Assembly (NCBI GenBank): GCA_951799425.1
Contig: OX637403.1
Span: 30,358,811-30,422,810, forward strand
Direction of reading: 5' to 3'
Origin: Ilex aquifolium
Lineage: Eukaryota; Streptophyta; Magnoliopsida; Aquifoliales; Aquifoliaceae
Length of the DNA: 64,000 nt
The notes below the pieces were generated by a model. It was given only the letters and a program-made list of their open reading frames with translations. It did no database searches and had not been told where the DNA came from. This document shows, piece after piece, positions 13,593-27,627 of this stretch. Both the position numbers and the translations under genes were made by a program. Position 1 is the first letter of the stretch; the number at the start of each line of letters is the position of its first letter.

Positions 13593-16350
13593 ATTCAAAA
13601 CTTGAAATTTTTTCACTCACCTACTAAATTAGAAAACACTACTTCTGGTCCAGTGACTAAGTTCAAGAGTTCTTAGGGAACAAGAAGATTGGCAATGTAG
13701 GCCACACCTAGAGAGTTAAGTTATGGCATTTTTGTTTTTTTCAAGCTATCTAATTGTGAAATAGGAGTGTTATTTCTACTCGTGGATAGTAAATATGAGG
13801 GTTGTGATGAGTGTTAATCCTCTGCTATATCAAAGTCTTACAAGTATACATTCTGCTTGGAAGAAGGCATTTTCAGTTTCAATTAGGATAAGCTGATCAA
13901 ATAACATTAATTTTCTAGATTAATTACACCCATATTCCTTGAAATATGGGTTGATTACATGGCCACCACTAGATTTTTTTCAAAATAAAAGGGGGAACCT
14001 CAACCAAATAATTTAAATTATTCACACTTAACAACCCCTCCCCAAAAAAAATAAAAAATAATAACACCTCCCAGATCCCCTTTTTATTTCTCCATATCTT
14101 TCTTGGACACATGCAAATGCACACATCTACATTTTACTTATTTGACATAACAAGGATGGAGAAAAAGGTACAATAAGAACGAAGAAAAAAAGAAAAGAAA
14201 AATGTAAGTGATAAAAACCTTGTATCCTTGATCAAGATGGTATGAAACTTGAGAATTGGGTATTGCTAAAAAACACGAACGAATAGCACTTTCTACTAGT
14301 AAAACGAGCAAACTGTTAGAAACTAAGAATAGACTGATCAAAGACACTTTGATAGTTAAGTCAGTAAGGATTCTTGAGAATATGCAAAAGAATTGCAAAA
14401 AAATGCATGTATACTTTTGAGTTAAGCTCCTCCAAATATTTATAGCAGTTTATACCCTCTTCTAGGGTTCTGCCATTGGCGGTGTAATGTGACACACCTT
14501 CACTTTAGTCGAATACTTCGCCATTTATGTTAAAAGCCACCTTAGGCTTTCTTTCTAGTTTGTCTATTCGTTAGTTCACGTTTATTCTATTTACTTATAA
14601 CTTACGTAACTTTCTTACTAGTATTACCTCTAATTTCCCGATATATCCTACCTATTTTTGGTTCGATTTCATCTTTGGCGGAGTCTACTTAATAGTTTCC
14701 ATTCTTTTTATTTGGAGCATCTTTGTTTATCGAACAACTTCACCATATACTCGGCTCGGTTCAAGTTTATTAGGTAGATTGGCCTACGGCTCTTCATCTA
14801 TCAACATATTTTTCACCACGTGTTCACTGTCACGTGTTTCTTTTGGTCACGTGTTAACACTAATTGAATTTATTAAATAATTTAATCATGCGCAGTCATT
14901 TTGTACCCCTTTCAAATAAGAAAGAAAAACGAAAAAAGAGCATATGGGTTCATGATTAATTTTGTTCCAAAAAGAATATATATATATGAATATAGCATCT
15001 ATCTATTCCCCAAAATAATAGTAATAATAAATACCTCAAAGTTTGAAGATAAAATTATATTAAGCCTCCACACCGTCCAAGGGACCACTACCATTGACTA
15101 AGGGAATGCAACCAAATGCAAAGGGCAACTTTAATAATCATAACATCATATGCTCTCCATAAATTCAATTTCAATAAGTTAACAAGAAAAACAAAAAAAA
15201 CATAAAGTAAACTCAACTAAGCCTAGATAATAACAACCTTTTTAAAAAAAAATAATTGATTCCTTTATTTTTTTATGTCTATTTCTTTATTGGGTTTGTG
15301 TAATCAAACCTGGCTTATATTTGTAGCAATCTGCTAGTGGAAAGTTTTTAAATCGTTTTAAAAACCTTTCGGCGCTTCAATATAAAAAAAATTGGCAATA
15401 ATCCGTACATGAAAACACAATACAATATAAAATTCGATCGTCAAAAAATCGATTCCACTTATATCAAATATCAAATTTTCCCTTCCCTTTCTTTAATTTC
15501 TACCCATTATTTTATAAAACAAAAATCGAGGAATTTTTTTTCAAAATATATGATCTTAAAAAAATATCAATATGTATATACTATAGTATATGAATAATGT
15601 TCAAAATAAAAATTGTATTGAGCGGAAAAAATGGATTATGTGATAGAACTGAATGATGTGACGGAAATGGGCGAAAAAAATACGTGAAAATAAAATTCAA
15701 ATGTCTTACTCCCTTATTATATAGATCGACTACTCAAGAATACATAGACACATACGTGGTTCACCATACACATTGATAGACTTATTTTGCTTATAGAATT
15801 TATTTATTTATTTATTGTATATTGAAGGATATTTTATATCAAGTTGGGTAGGAGGAGGAGACAAAAAGGGTGACGCTCAAATTCAAACTGTTCACTTGGT
15901 AAAAACGTCCCTTGCATCTAATTTTATTAATTTAATGAGAGAAGACGTGAGAAGTTTTTTCTTTGTATTTATCAAACTTTTTTAATCCGATTATTCATCA
16001 TTTTAATATGACTATCTTCCAAACTTTATACTCTTTCAATTCCTCGCTCCTTTTTTTTGTTTTCTTTTCATTTTTTATCTCGTATCCATTTTTTTTCTCC
16101 AACACTATTGAATTGCATTAAACTAAGTTGATGGCAAAGACTGAAGTCGATAGAGATGTTCAGATGGAAGAAAATGTAAATTTCGTGCATTGAACGGGAT
16201 TGACAATAATATATATTTATAGGGATCAAGTTCAAGAGGAGGATGCAGACCTCCACTTTTTTCTTTGCTTTTGGAGTTGGAAGTGAGGGTGTTATTCATT
16301 TCTTTCGATTCCTCTTGTAAAACTAAAGGCTTGGAAGTGGGGCCTGCCAG
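13160..16350. other. Gene-poor intergenic sequence upstream of AHL1
   Basis: AT-rich sequence with no recognisable exon. It contains a CT microsatellite at about 13553-13590 and short A/T tracts. The first few hundred bases upstream of 12729 are the presumptive AHL1 leader and promoter. Confidence 0.5.
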
Positions 16351-16354
16351 TGTC

Positions 16355-16600
16355 ATTAGATCGGATTTGGATCGAATTTTGACTGATTCAAATTCAAATT
16401 CAGTTTCAAAAGTCCGATCCAAATTCGATGAATTTTATTTTTGTGATTCATAATTCGTCTGATCCGATAATTCAATCCGGTTTGAATATTTTAATTAACT
16501 AAATTTTAATAAATTTTACTTAAATTTTAATTAAATTTATTTAAATAATTAATTAGTATATAAATATATAAATAATTCGAATCGAATATTACAAGACTTG
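16355..16600. mobile_element. Partial, diverged copy of the hAT-like family at 19322 and 37663
   Basis: It shares the ordered motifs GATGAATTTTATTTT, ATTTTAATTAA...TTTAAATAAT and ATATAAATAATTCGAATCG with the two longer copies at 19322-19695 and 37663-38164. Clean ends and a target duplication were not found. Confidence 0.55.
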
Positions 16601-17510
16601 AAAATTGTCAAGAATCCGAGACATTGAGACCCGTGAGCCCATTAGAAAAGCCAGTTTTGTGGTTTCCCAATCCTAGTGGGTCAAGTATTACAAGACCATG
16701 TGAAATGTAACAAAGGGTCAAGTGTGTCATTGTCCAGATCAAAGAGTGTGTCAATTCATTGTCTATGCTGCGTCTCAACTTCCCAGTCAATTGGTGTATG
16801 CTGAGAGACTTTTGTGTTGGCATAGAGTATACTCCAAGTTCCAACTCATGGTCAAGCTTCTTTCTCCTTTCATAGATACTCCTACCGTCCCACGAAACGG
16901 GGTCGCATGATCCAAAATGAAACTCATGTTTTGACAATATTTATTAGAAATATAAAATAAGTACTTATTAACTACGTGTATACGGATATATTTTTCTATA
17001 AAAGTTACAAAACGAATCAACGACCCCAAAATAACGAACCAACAAAATCTATCTCTACCGTACCATTTATTAAATGAAGTATCATACTAACGTATCAAAT
17101 CGATCTACCATCTAGATAACATAGAGCAAAAATCTCAGCTTTAGGGTTTCATATGGTCTGCATCCTTCCCCCCACATCCTTGGGCTTGTATCTGAAAGGA
17201 CCCAACATTATTGGTGTCGGTTATGAGTAAAATAGGCTTAAGACTATTTCACCAAGTTTTTAGTCAGGCCTTGGCTCCATTTGCGTAGAGACTACTAACC
17301 CAATACAAAGTTAGTATGAACTGGTTGGTTTAGCCTGGCCTTACCTCAATTTACAAATAGCCCAACCCAAGAGGCTGACCCAGTCAGGTGACTTTAATTA
17401 CCTGAAATTAACAACATTTTAATTACCAAAAATTAAGAAATCACAAAAGAAAAAAGAAAGGAAAGAAAAGCTCAAGTTAAGAAAGATGAAGGCCCAAGTA
17501 TACACCATAT

Positions 17511-17624
17511 TCCTCATGAATACTCTAATTCTAATGTGGATGATTTGTCTCGGATCGAGAAAGGGATTAGTTGAGGTGCATGTAAGCTGGTCCAGACACT
17601 CATGATCGTTAAACAAAAAAAAAA
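17511..17624 (+). mobile_element. SINE family A, 5'-truncated copy
   Basis: This is the 3' half of the family, from CTCATGAATACTC to the terminal CGTTAAAC and A-tract. It is flanked by an exact 12-bp duplication, TATACACCATAT (17499-17510 and 17625-17636). Truncation at the 5' end with an A-rich 3' end indicates target-primed reverse transcription. Confidence 0.8.
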
Positions 17625-17639
17625 TATACACCATATGAA

Positions 17640-19313
17640 CAAATATCATAAGATATAAAAAAAATGAACAGTTCAGTGTTAATTATTGTGGGTGTTGAAA
17701 ATGAGCACATAAAAAATAATTTTACCACTCAAGTAAAGAGACTGTTTTCATGATGCATAGAATGAATAATAAATAATAAAAAATACAAAGCTAATGGGAA
17801 CTTGGCTATGATTCTTAATTCTCCAAAGTCTTCCTAGAGGTCTAAAGCATTCTTCTAGAATATTCCATTAAGAAGATACCTTACGATTACAAGTTTGCGT
17901 CAGCCAGAAACTTCAGCTAGACATTATAAACAGGGCAGTAGTTGCCAAACCCATGCATCTTCAAGATTCCATTTACAAGAAGATAAGGATTACCAACAAA
18001 CAGCCAAATATTAATTTGTTCAGAAGCAGCTCTCTTTGTTTTATTCTTTGATCAAGCCCGGACGCCTGCATAAAAAATTATTCCTACTTACTTTCCTTTT
18101 ACTTTTTTATTCATCCTATCAAACAGTATGAATTTTAAACCGTATTAGTTCTATCACATTAAAATTTATTGAATCCATACCCAACTCCTGTGTAGTTTTC
18201 TATAGTCAGATTCGTATTTTGTTTATTGAATTTGTGTCAATCCATTTCTTAAGGACGTCTGACAAATCAACTCATTTGTGATTCGAGTATGTCCAAACTA
18301 AATTCATACCAATTTAATTTTTTGTGAATTTCGTGTCAGATTAACATATCATATTAAGAATTTTTAATCTTAGCTTTGATAGTATGCGTTGGATCCCTTC
18401 CCCCCCCCCCCCCCCCCCCCCCCTCTCTCTTACCTATGCCTTATTTTCTCTAATTGTCACCATAGGAAAATAGCCACACCAAGCTGTCCATGAGGTTTGC
18501 AACAAATGAATAAGGTTAACAAGGAAGGTAACACACTATATTTTTAAATACAACATTGTTTCTTCCTCCTTGATGTGTGGCTCTTTTCCTATTATCTTAG
18601 TTCCCTATTTCGTATGCAAACATCCTAAGGTGAAGTTTCACTTGCCAAAATAGGTTTATTGACAAATCACCTAGCTGCCGGGGAGACTCACAACAAATGA
18701 CATTAAAATCAACGAAAACAAACATTACTTTGACATTGTATTTCTCTCCTGAATTTATTTTTATTCTCATCGTTGGCATTGCTTTCTTTTTCACTGAGTA
18801 GCCATTGTTCATCGATACGATTCTGATTCTAATATATTCCTCAGGCCTACTTAAAATATAATTATTTAGGTTGTAAATGCGGTTATTTCACTCAATCTCG
18901 ACAATGTATCATATTTACATGTAATGATTGGAAATTTTGACGAATAAACCAAGAGAGTACTTCCAAATTTAGGGATTGTAATACGATGTGTTAAGTTGAT
19001 TCAACAATGAAGCATAGAAGTAATTGTCTATGGTATGGTGTAACTTGTTTTCTTACCCTTAATGATGTACTAGTATCATAATTTTTTTTTAAGTTCTTAG
19101 ATATCCTCGAGATAACCTGCAAAGAGGTGGAATAAATTACCCTTGCCTCGGGCAAAAACTAATCCATTGATACGCCAGTTGAGAGAATTAAGGATGACCA
19201 ACTAGGTTATGCCTAGTTGATAGATCAAAATTTAATGCAAATAAATTATGTTCAATCAAATTCTGAAAACCAATTGCTACTAAGAATCAGTCCATAAGAG
19301 TGAAGAATGAAGG
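17640..19313. other. Intergenic sequence with a 24-base poly-C run
   Basis: No gene was recognised. A homopolymer of about 24 C lies at 18400-18423, followed by CTCTCT. Similar C runs occur at about 21930-21941, 23261-23282 and 36387-36401. Their exact lengths should be treated as unreliable. Confidence 0.5.
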
Positions 19314-19321
19314 GTTACAAA

Positions 19322-19695
19322 TAGGCATGTCAACGGATTGGTTTTAGATTGGATTCTAATTGATCTGAATCCAATATGATAATTCGACGAATTTTATTTT
19401 CGTGATTCATATCCGAATCCGTTAACAATCTGAAATCCAATATGATCCAAATAACTTAATGAGCTACATTTGCTAAATTTTTACTAAATTTCTTTAAATA
19501 ATCACTTAATTTTATCAATATTTATATAAAAAAATATATAAATAATTCGAATCGGATCATAATCAGATCGGATATAGGTATATCCAAATTCGAATCCGTG
19601 AAATATAAATATCGGATTCGAATTATCGTTAAAAAATATTAATCCATATCTAACTAATCGAATTCGGATCAGAATCTTATATATTGACCGATCTA
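19322..19695. mobile_element. hAT-like MITE
   Basis: A 374-bp element with ends TAGGCATGTCAACGG and (reverse complement of the right end) TAGATCGGTCAATAT. It is flanked by GTTACAAA (19314-19321) and GTTACAAG (19696-19703), an 8-bp duplication with one mismatch. It belongs to the same family as 37663-38164. Confidence 0.72.
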
Positions 19696-20774
19696 GTTAC
19701 AAGGCATTTGTTAAATTATTCTCGTTTCTATCCTGAGTAACTGTCTCTCTCTCTTGATAGTATGACTTAGGAAAGTATTTGGATATACTATGAAATATAT
19801 TACATACTCAATATTTTTATGAATGAAACAATTTTTACCGATTAAAACAAAACCACCACGATGAATTGGCTGAGCATTCTTAGTTACCTAAGTTCTATTT
19901 ACAAGATTAAAGCTTCCTTTTGGATCATTCGGCAAAGTAGATATACTTTATTCTAGTTGTTCTCGTCAGCCAAAGGCTCCAAAGGTATATGTGCTTATTC
20001 AAGAAGGACCTGCCAAACGCAGGCATCGTTACCAAATAGATTACCCACTATTTCATTAGCCCCCACAAAATCTAAGGTTTAATGTGTATTGCAACGTTAA
20101 CTATCCACTTAAAACTGTGACGTTTTTGTCTACTATTGATGCGATCTGTTGCGCCATTCTTGTTCCCAATTTTGCCAACTTCTCCTCACAGCCGTCCAAT
20201 GAAGGTAGCTTGACCAATTCGTTAGTTGTCGGTGGGATTCACGACATAAATGTTAATAAAATTAAGGGAAAAAATGGATGAATCGACTTAGATTATATGA
20301 GTTTTATGTTATGCGGGAACATTTCAACATATAGACAAAGCAATTGTATCGACATTTGGGGCTATGCGTGGCATGGTCGATTAGGTAGGATGGCACGGGG
20401 TGGCAAGAGGGTTAACCAAACATTTTACGTTTTTTTTTTTCAAGTATCCCCTCGAGTTCTCCATGTGTGAATTTTATAAGAATCGAAGGTCTAAACTAAC
20501 CTAATCAACCTCATGAGTTAGCACCTTTTGTTCATAATTTTGTGCTGATGAATAGCATCTTATGACAAGAAGATTAATACAGAAAAAAAAAAAAAAAAAC
20601 ACATCTCATTAGTCTTATTACTTGTCTTTTCCTTCACCAAGATGCTTATCCCCATGGCCTATTTTCTGACCCTTTCTTGGTAGGTGAAAGGATAATGTGC
20701 ACTATATTTTAGGTGAAGCTCAAGTGCTGATTTGGAGTGTTTGTCCGGATCTTAATCATACAATTAATTGATAG

Positions 20775-20992
20775 AGTGAACACTACAGTGGTAACAGTAA
20801 CGAGCTGTAAAATCAGACGTCCTGAGTTTAAATTTTGACAATTTTTTGTTGTCAAACCATGAGAGATTTATATCTCACGAATACTCTTGTCCTAGCGTGG
20901 ATGACCTGCCTTTGATCGGGCCGGGGAGGGAATTAGTCTAAGTGCGCATAAGCTGACGTGGACACCCCTAACCGTTGAAACAAAAAAAAATA
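20775..20992 (+). mobile_element. SINE family A, near full-length copy
   Basis: It starts with an A-box-like CAGTGGTAACAGTAACGAG and a B-box-like GAGTTTAAATTTTGAC. It then follows the family order ATGAGAGATTTAT, GTGGATGACCTGCC, GGGAATTAGTC, CACCCCTAACCGTTGAAAC and ends in an A-tract. The flanks ATACAATTAA and ATATAATTAA may be the target duplication, but this is imperfect. Confidence 0.75.
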
Positions 20993-22430
20993 TATAATTA
21001 AAGTCATGCACTTGCAGAAATCAACATTGAATAATTGTCCCAAGTGAAGTTTGTATCAAATTTATTGAAAATGTGCAGTTCAATTAAGTGATCAATTTAA
21101 GTTAATATCATTACTGAATGGATATGATTGTTATCACCAAACTATGACACTGAAATGGGATGCTTTTTTTCCCCCTGATCCATCAGTGCTAATTATGAGT
21201 TCTTTGCACTTAAGCCACATCCCAAATACTATTGTTTTTTTTAGGGGTGTAACATGAGAACTTCGCAGGGGTCACCCATCCTAATACCACTCTCGAGTCT
21301 CGCCCAAATACGCCAAATCATATAGTTGGGCAGTTTCTTAAGCTACTAATTTGTTTCTTCATTAAGGGTAGTTTGATTCAACAGGTCATATAAAGGGCTT
21401 ACATAAGGAAATTTAAATCTTGGGAATAATTTAAATATAAATTCTATAGTAATCGAAGTAAAAATAGGGTAAAACTTCAAGAAAAAGTATGATTAACCCT
21501 ATTTTTTACGGTTGCCAAGAATCGATCTGGTTTTTTAAAAAAAGTAAGGATAGAAGGTAGAGTTTAGTAGTTGACTTCTGAAAATCCACATGCAGTGTTT
21601 GGAAAAGATGCTGAAATTCTGAGTCTTTGAACCATTCTGCTCAAAATTCTACACTTCACAGCTGGGTTATGGTGGGCACAGGCCAATAATGGCACCAAAT
21701 ATGGGGTAGCAAATCTTGCACCCTTAGCTTGCTGGATAGTCTGATTGTTTAAGAGAATGAGTCAAACAGTTCTTTGGTTATGGGCACTGGTCCTACGTCC
21801 TAACCACGTCTTTCTACTCATAATTAATTAAAGATTCAAACAATCATCTGTCAATTACATACATCAGTTAAACTCGAACTAAGAACATGCTGCAGTTGTT
21901 GACATGGTAGATGACAAGTTTTCAACCGCCCCCCCCCCCCCACGCGGCCCATTCATGCATACTTGAATTGCCTCTTGTTCCTTTTTTTTTTTTCTGGGTG
22001 GGTTTTCACTCGTGGTCAGGAAAGTATAAGTTTTTATTGGTGTTGTTGATTGAGACTCCACCTTTGGAATGTAAAACAAGTTTGGCCTAACAAACAACTT
22101 GGAACCCCAATGTTAAAACTTTTGGATGACGTTTTGGTATTATATCATTGTCTTCTATCCTTTCTTTTAGTTTAGCAATTCCTTCTGTCTTTAGCATTGA
22201 CTTTAGTTAGGACATTATGTTTCTAAAGCAGTATTTTAAGGGCATTATCAAAATGGTGGAGAGAGAGAGAGAGATGGGGGGAGGGAGAGAATTATAAAAA
22301 ATGGTGGTGGGAGGCAAATCCAAAGTAGGAAGCAGAAACTAGTTTACTTTAAGGGATGGATCCATTGAATGTCTGGAGTGTTGGCGTTTTCTATTGAGAA
22401 TATATATATCAACAGAGGAAAGGCATAAAG

Positions 22431-22470
<40 letters not shown>

Positions 22471-24273
22471 TTGACCACTTTCAATATCAATTTTGTCGGG
22501 ACTAATTTAATAAAAAAAAAACCAATTCCCAATACTATAATGTGAATACCCACATAATCTATCCGTTCACTTGCAGGCTTTAGCTTATTTAAAAAGAATC
22601 AAGGATTGTTTGGATTCTAGCTTAATATCATAATGCTAGTTGATGATGTTTAAGCCAAAATGCCGAGGGCTTTAGAACTACTTGACAAATTTGAATGCAA
22701 GCCAGCGTCCAGAATCTACAAATAGATACAAAGAACTAGCTACCAAAAACCTTCACTAATTACAGTTAATATATAGCTTGAACTGAAACGACCTGACTGA
22801 AACCAAAGGGAATGAATTTAGAATTTAACTGTATAAGGTATAAATCATGGTGAGTTAGTTTGGGAGGTCAAGACTCCTAGAACTATAATGAGAGAGACCT
22901 TTTAGATACAAAGGGGGGAGTTTTGTTGATTTTTTTCATTAGCCGAGAACTCTTATATTGATTTGTTGCAAACGACTCCAAATTCAAATATCTTGTATTC
23001 AAGTTCACTATTGGGAACAATATATAAATTCATTGTTATGTGTACCATGTTTTTGAGCTCTCATAATCTGACAAGAAGTAACACATAGTCCTTATCAAGT
23101 CAAAAATCTTAATTTGATCCCCCACAAACTGTTTAGCCACTCTCAGCTCTCCACCCCTTGATGATAAGGTGGGCTAAGATATCAAAAAAAAAACAAACAT
23201 AATAAACAAAGTAAAAGTGTTCTCTTTCCAACACAATTATAAAAGAAAACCCAAAAGGCACCCCCCCCCCCCCCCCCCCCCCTTCAATGGTGGAGGAAAG
23301 ACCTGTTAGTTGGGAGGGGTTGCCATTTGGCTGTGGAATGTAAAAGTGAGACGCAAGTGGAAACCATTTTTAACTTTTTAAGTAAGATTTATTATAGTGC
23401 TTCATATATGGTGAAACCAACCTTTCAAGGTGAAAGGTTGTAGCAAGTTAATTTTTGTAAACAACCTTTGGTTGACTTTGTTTGTAGGTAGCTGATATGG
23501 TGGTACATTTTTCACATAGTGGGTCCCGAGGCATAATGACTTGGTAGAAAATTCTCAATCTATCTACCGACTTTCAATTCAAAGGACAGACCAAAAAGGA
23601 AAAATAAAATTCAAAGGAAAAATTAAAAAAACCCAGCCAAGAAGATGTTAGGTAGGAAGCACAATTCAATGACCGGTGGAAATAAGACCAGTCATATGAC
23701 GAAGGGTTAGTTTAATCTGTCTGCTGGACCTTATATTTGTCCCTTAAATTAATGATGACACTAGATTCTTCCTTTGAAGCCAACTGGACCCAGGGAAGAA
23801 ACACTACAAACGAGAAAGAGATTGTAGAAAAAAATCAAGTCAAACATTACAACTAATACTTCTTCAAACAAGTAGCTATGTACAGAATACAAATGGGTGC
23901 TGTGTGAAACCAACTTCTCCTATCTCTGCCAGCTACCAACAAGCACTATAACCACAACCCTCTTTCTACCAATAACTTTTACTTTTTCTCTGTTTTCCCT
24001 AATCTAAGTTCAAATTTTACTCACCCAAACAATTTGAAATGGTGGGACTGGCCCCCATATCATCCATCTAATGTGTGTACGTGTGTGTGTGTCTACCTAT
24101 TCAACCAACCAAACTCCTACCACAACAACTAACCTCACCAAATCTCACCCTTTTAACTCTCTTCTCTCTTTACTATGTACATATGCCCAACTCTGAAGCA
24201 AAGTATATGCCAAAGTGCCAATAAAGGGAGGGCAAATCCCCAAAACAAGTTGACTTTAGTTTTATGTGTCTAT
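20993..24273. other. Gene-poor interval downstream of ACR8
   Basis: AT-rich sequence with C homopolymers at about 21930-21941 and 23261-23282, a GA tract near 22260 and a CT microsatellite at about 22433-22463. The bases closest to 24274 should include the ACR8 3' untranslated region. No coding similarity was recognised. Confidence 0.5.
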
Positions 24274-26789
24274 TCAAGAATATGATCTGATCAATCCCAA
24301 GTTGAATAGATTCTTTCTCACTAGGCTCCCAAGTGACAACAACACAGCCCCACCAACACTCATCGGGGCGGGTTCATCCTTTTCTGCCTTTTGGTGATAG
24401 ATTAATGGCAGCTCCTTCACTTTTAAGTTACTCAATCCAATTCTCTGTCGAACTGCTTCGATGATTTTTGGATCAGCTGGATTCCCAATTGCATCAGTAG
24501 GATTCCCAATTGCATCAGTAACATAGAACACATTTAGGGCCGTATCCAATGTCGTGGATATCTCAGCCCTTGTCACATTAAGACCATTTTCTCGGAAGGT
24601 TCGAGTCACATCCGCTAATAGCCCTTGTTTATCAGCTGTGCATAGTTCTAACCTTACACCCTGTAATCACAAACCAAAACCTATGAGCTTGCATGATCAT
24701 ACAAAGGATAAGAAACAATGAATAATTCAATGATTCGGAATACAAAGAACAAAGAAGAATAAATACCTCAGATGCTCTTCTTTCAATGGCAGCTTGTAGG
24801 CATAGAATCACACGTTGCTTTTCAGCCTCTGAACCAATTGGGGTTCCATCTGTGTGCCTAATGAAGAACTCCTGAATAACATTAACCAAACTTGTAACTA
24901 AATTGACACATTTAATTAATGGTGCATAGTAAAAATTAACCGGATAAGGGGTTTACGAATATATACCAAGTATGCTCTGTCTCCTGCTGTGTTGATGGTA
25001 GCATGAAACACAAAATACTGCATGTCTGTCAATGTGCAGACAACATCAAACAGAAGCTTTGTTCGATCTATGCAATGAATATTTACAACAGAATAACCCC
25101 TCTCCAAACAATTCTGAACCGTAACACTGGGTGAATCGCCATTAGTCCTAATTGTAGGATTTCTTTCATAATCGCGATCTGCAAACATCATCTGATGAAG
25201 CCTTCTTTCAGTATGAGTAACAACATTAGACACCGAAGTCTTAGCACTTCGAATATCATTGTCACCCTTAAGCACATTCCTTAACCGTGTTCCAATTCTA
25301 TCGATCTTCAGAGAGTCCTCAATCTGGGAACCCGAGTCATTATCCTTAAGGTAAATAAGTGAAGCAATTCGGCCATTGTGTGTCCACATCTTAGATTCGA
25401 CCACATTACATTGCAGATCAGCGAGCACCCCAAAAACCTCGGATAAGAGGCCGACTCTATCTGTCCCGGTTAATTCCAATGTTGTCAAACCCTCATAGCA
25501 TTTTGATCTCGTATAATGAATCGTACCTAGTGACTGTAACATACAAGCAGGTCATAATTCTTAGTCCAAGCCATTAATATGCTAAAAACGATATCAACTA
25601 AATAAAAATAGGATCAGAGTACTTAATTACCTGTTCAATGTAACTGATGACGCTCTCGTCCGTTACTTTGTTACCATTTAAATCAGTCACATGAAAAACT
25701 GTGCATCAATTAAATAAAAAAAGAGCACAATCAGTAGAAGTTTCAAGAAATATTAAGCTTCACAAAATTGAAAACGAATTTGCTAACGTGGGCCAGAAGA
25801 GGCTCACGTGAGCCAGAACGGAGTTGAATGCTAAATTGCGTTTACCATCCATGAACCACCTTCCGTCAGAGCAAATGTATGCCTTCTTAATTGAAAGGTT
25901 CATATCTGTGAGAACCTGCACTGCCTCTAGTAGAATTCCATGTTTTCTTACACTATCAACCTGTAAAAAAGTCATTCATCGAGGGAAATTAGTCAAATAA
26001 TCTTTTGCTTGACAAGTATGAACAAAGAGAAGAGATGCTTTCTTGTCAATTTCCGAGAAGCTCACCGTAACAAGAGTTGCGTTGGCACAAGCGGTATTGT
26101 CGACCATTACTCTGCGAAACACAAGAAGGAGACAAGTCAGAGTGAGGCCTTCTGAAAAATACAAAATTCGAGCGTAGAATTTTGAAAGTGTCACTGATGG
26201 AGGAAAAAGAAAGGTTTCCACAGATCATTGAAAATTCAAATGAGATGCGTGTACACTTCTGGAAAGAAAACGACCAGAGATGGAAGAAAAGTCATAGAAA
26301 CTTGAAAAATAAGAAAACTAAATAATTTAAACTTATTAAGTAATTGAATTCAGGAAAATTTAATAAATTTTAACGCATCAAATAGAAGTAGTTTTAGAAT
26401 GAAAATTCTTGGAAAATAAACTAGGAAAGTGTTACAGAATCCCATATCTTTTCGTTTTCGGTAAGCGATCCCAAAACCTCTATACTTCTAGATCTCGCTT
26501 TATTTTTGAATAAATTGCCAGAAAATTGAGATAAGTACGAAAAACCGAGTCGATTTAGAAATTAGAAGACCTAATTCCATGAAAAATCAAAAAGAACTTG
26601 CAGAAATCGTTAATTTAAGAAAATCAAAAGATAAAAACGAAGAACAACTGAGAACAGTAAAATCATGTGCCGAAGATGAAAGGTCGTTGTAGAAAGAGTA
26701 ACTGACCTCGGCGTTGTCATTCGAATCACAAGCTTTTCATATTCATCCAAATAGGAAGGCCACTCCATCTCTCCAATATCTTCTTTCAT
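24274..26789 (-). CDS. ACR8: ACR8, four-ACT-domain regulatory protein
   Basis: ACR proteins consist almost entirely of ACT domains like those at the C-terminus of bacterial GlnD. They are thought to sense amino acids, and no enzyme domain is present. The seven exons on the minus strand are 26789-26707, 26111-26066, 25960-25846, 25698-25631, 25533-24967, 24871-24767 and 24660-24274, giving 456 residues. The ACT units lie at roughly 38-115, 118-200, 255-330 and 330-410. Family motifs include [78 protein letters not shown] and the C-terminal [12 protein letters not shown]. The N-terminal [16 protein letters not shown] and the ESLQ-type linker region fit ACR8 better than ACR4 or ACR6. The last ACT domain carries an in-frame 21-bp tandem duplication (24479-24520). 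Confidence 0.95.
24479..24520 (-). repeat. Exact 21-bp tandem duplication inside ACR8
   Basis: Two identical 21-bp units (24479-24499 and 24500-24520) lie in the last exon of ACR8. They repeat the seven-residue stretch DAIGNPT once, at about residues 376-389, in the fourth ACT domain. The frame is kept. The units are identical at the DNA level, so the event looks recent. Confidence 0.93.
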
Positions 26790-27627
26790 TCTTCAATTTC
26801 TTCAGCGACAAACTAATCAGACACACAACAAACAATTCACCTTCAACTAAACTCCGAATTACAGCCTGTAATTCTTTCAACCTTCAACGATGACTTGAAC
26901 GAAGCAAAATCAAAGCACAACCGTATCCCCTGTGCTAGTTAACCCTCAATATTCCACTTTTATCGTCGAAATCGCCGTTAACAAGCCTGTCCAAGTCTCT
27001 GTTCCTGTAATCCCTCTCTCTCTAGAAGCGTTGGTCTTTCCTCTGTCTACACTCCTACAGCGCAAAGAACGCCTTGGTCTTGCCCTCGTTCCCTCGCTCC
27101 CATAAGTCCTATTTATATGTATTTTTTAATATATTTTTGTTATTAATTTTTTTTAGCTGGAGAATATATTTTATACCTTGGAGACCACGCTGATCCGCAC
27201 TAGGGTTTGGGGCCTCACATGGCGTGACAAATGCTGCCCGGACGACTACCCAACTAGGGGTGGCAATCGTGTCGTGTCGTGTCGTGTCCGGGTCGTGTCA
27301 TGGCGGGTTCGGGTTGAAAATGCATCAACCCAAACACGACCTGCGAACTAAACGGGTTAGGTCATGTGGACACGAACACGACCTGACTTGAAACACGACT
27401 AACCCGACACGACCTGTGACCCGAGATTTACACAGGTCGTGTTCGGGTAAACACGACCCAACCCGCCTAACACGACCCAACCGACACGACACGACCCAAC
27501 CCGACAAGACCCAACAAAAAAAAGAAAAATTTAGACATGTTACAAATATCCCAAATACAACATTAAGCAATGCAAATCATGATTGCAGCACCCCTTAAAT
27601 TGTTGCAGTAAACATTAATTAAGCACA

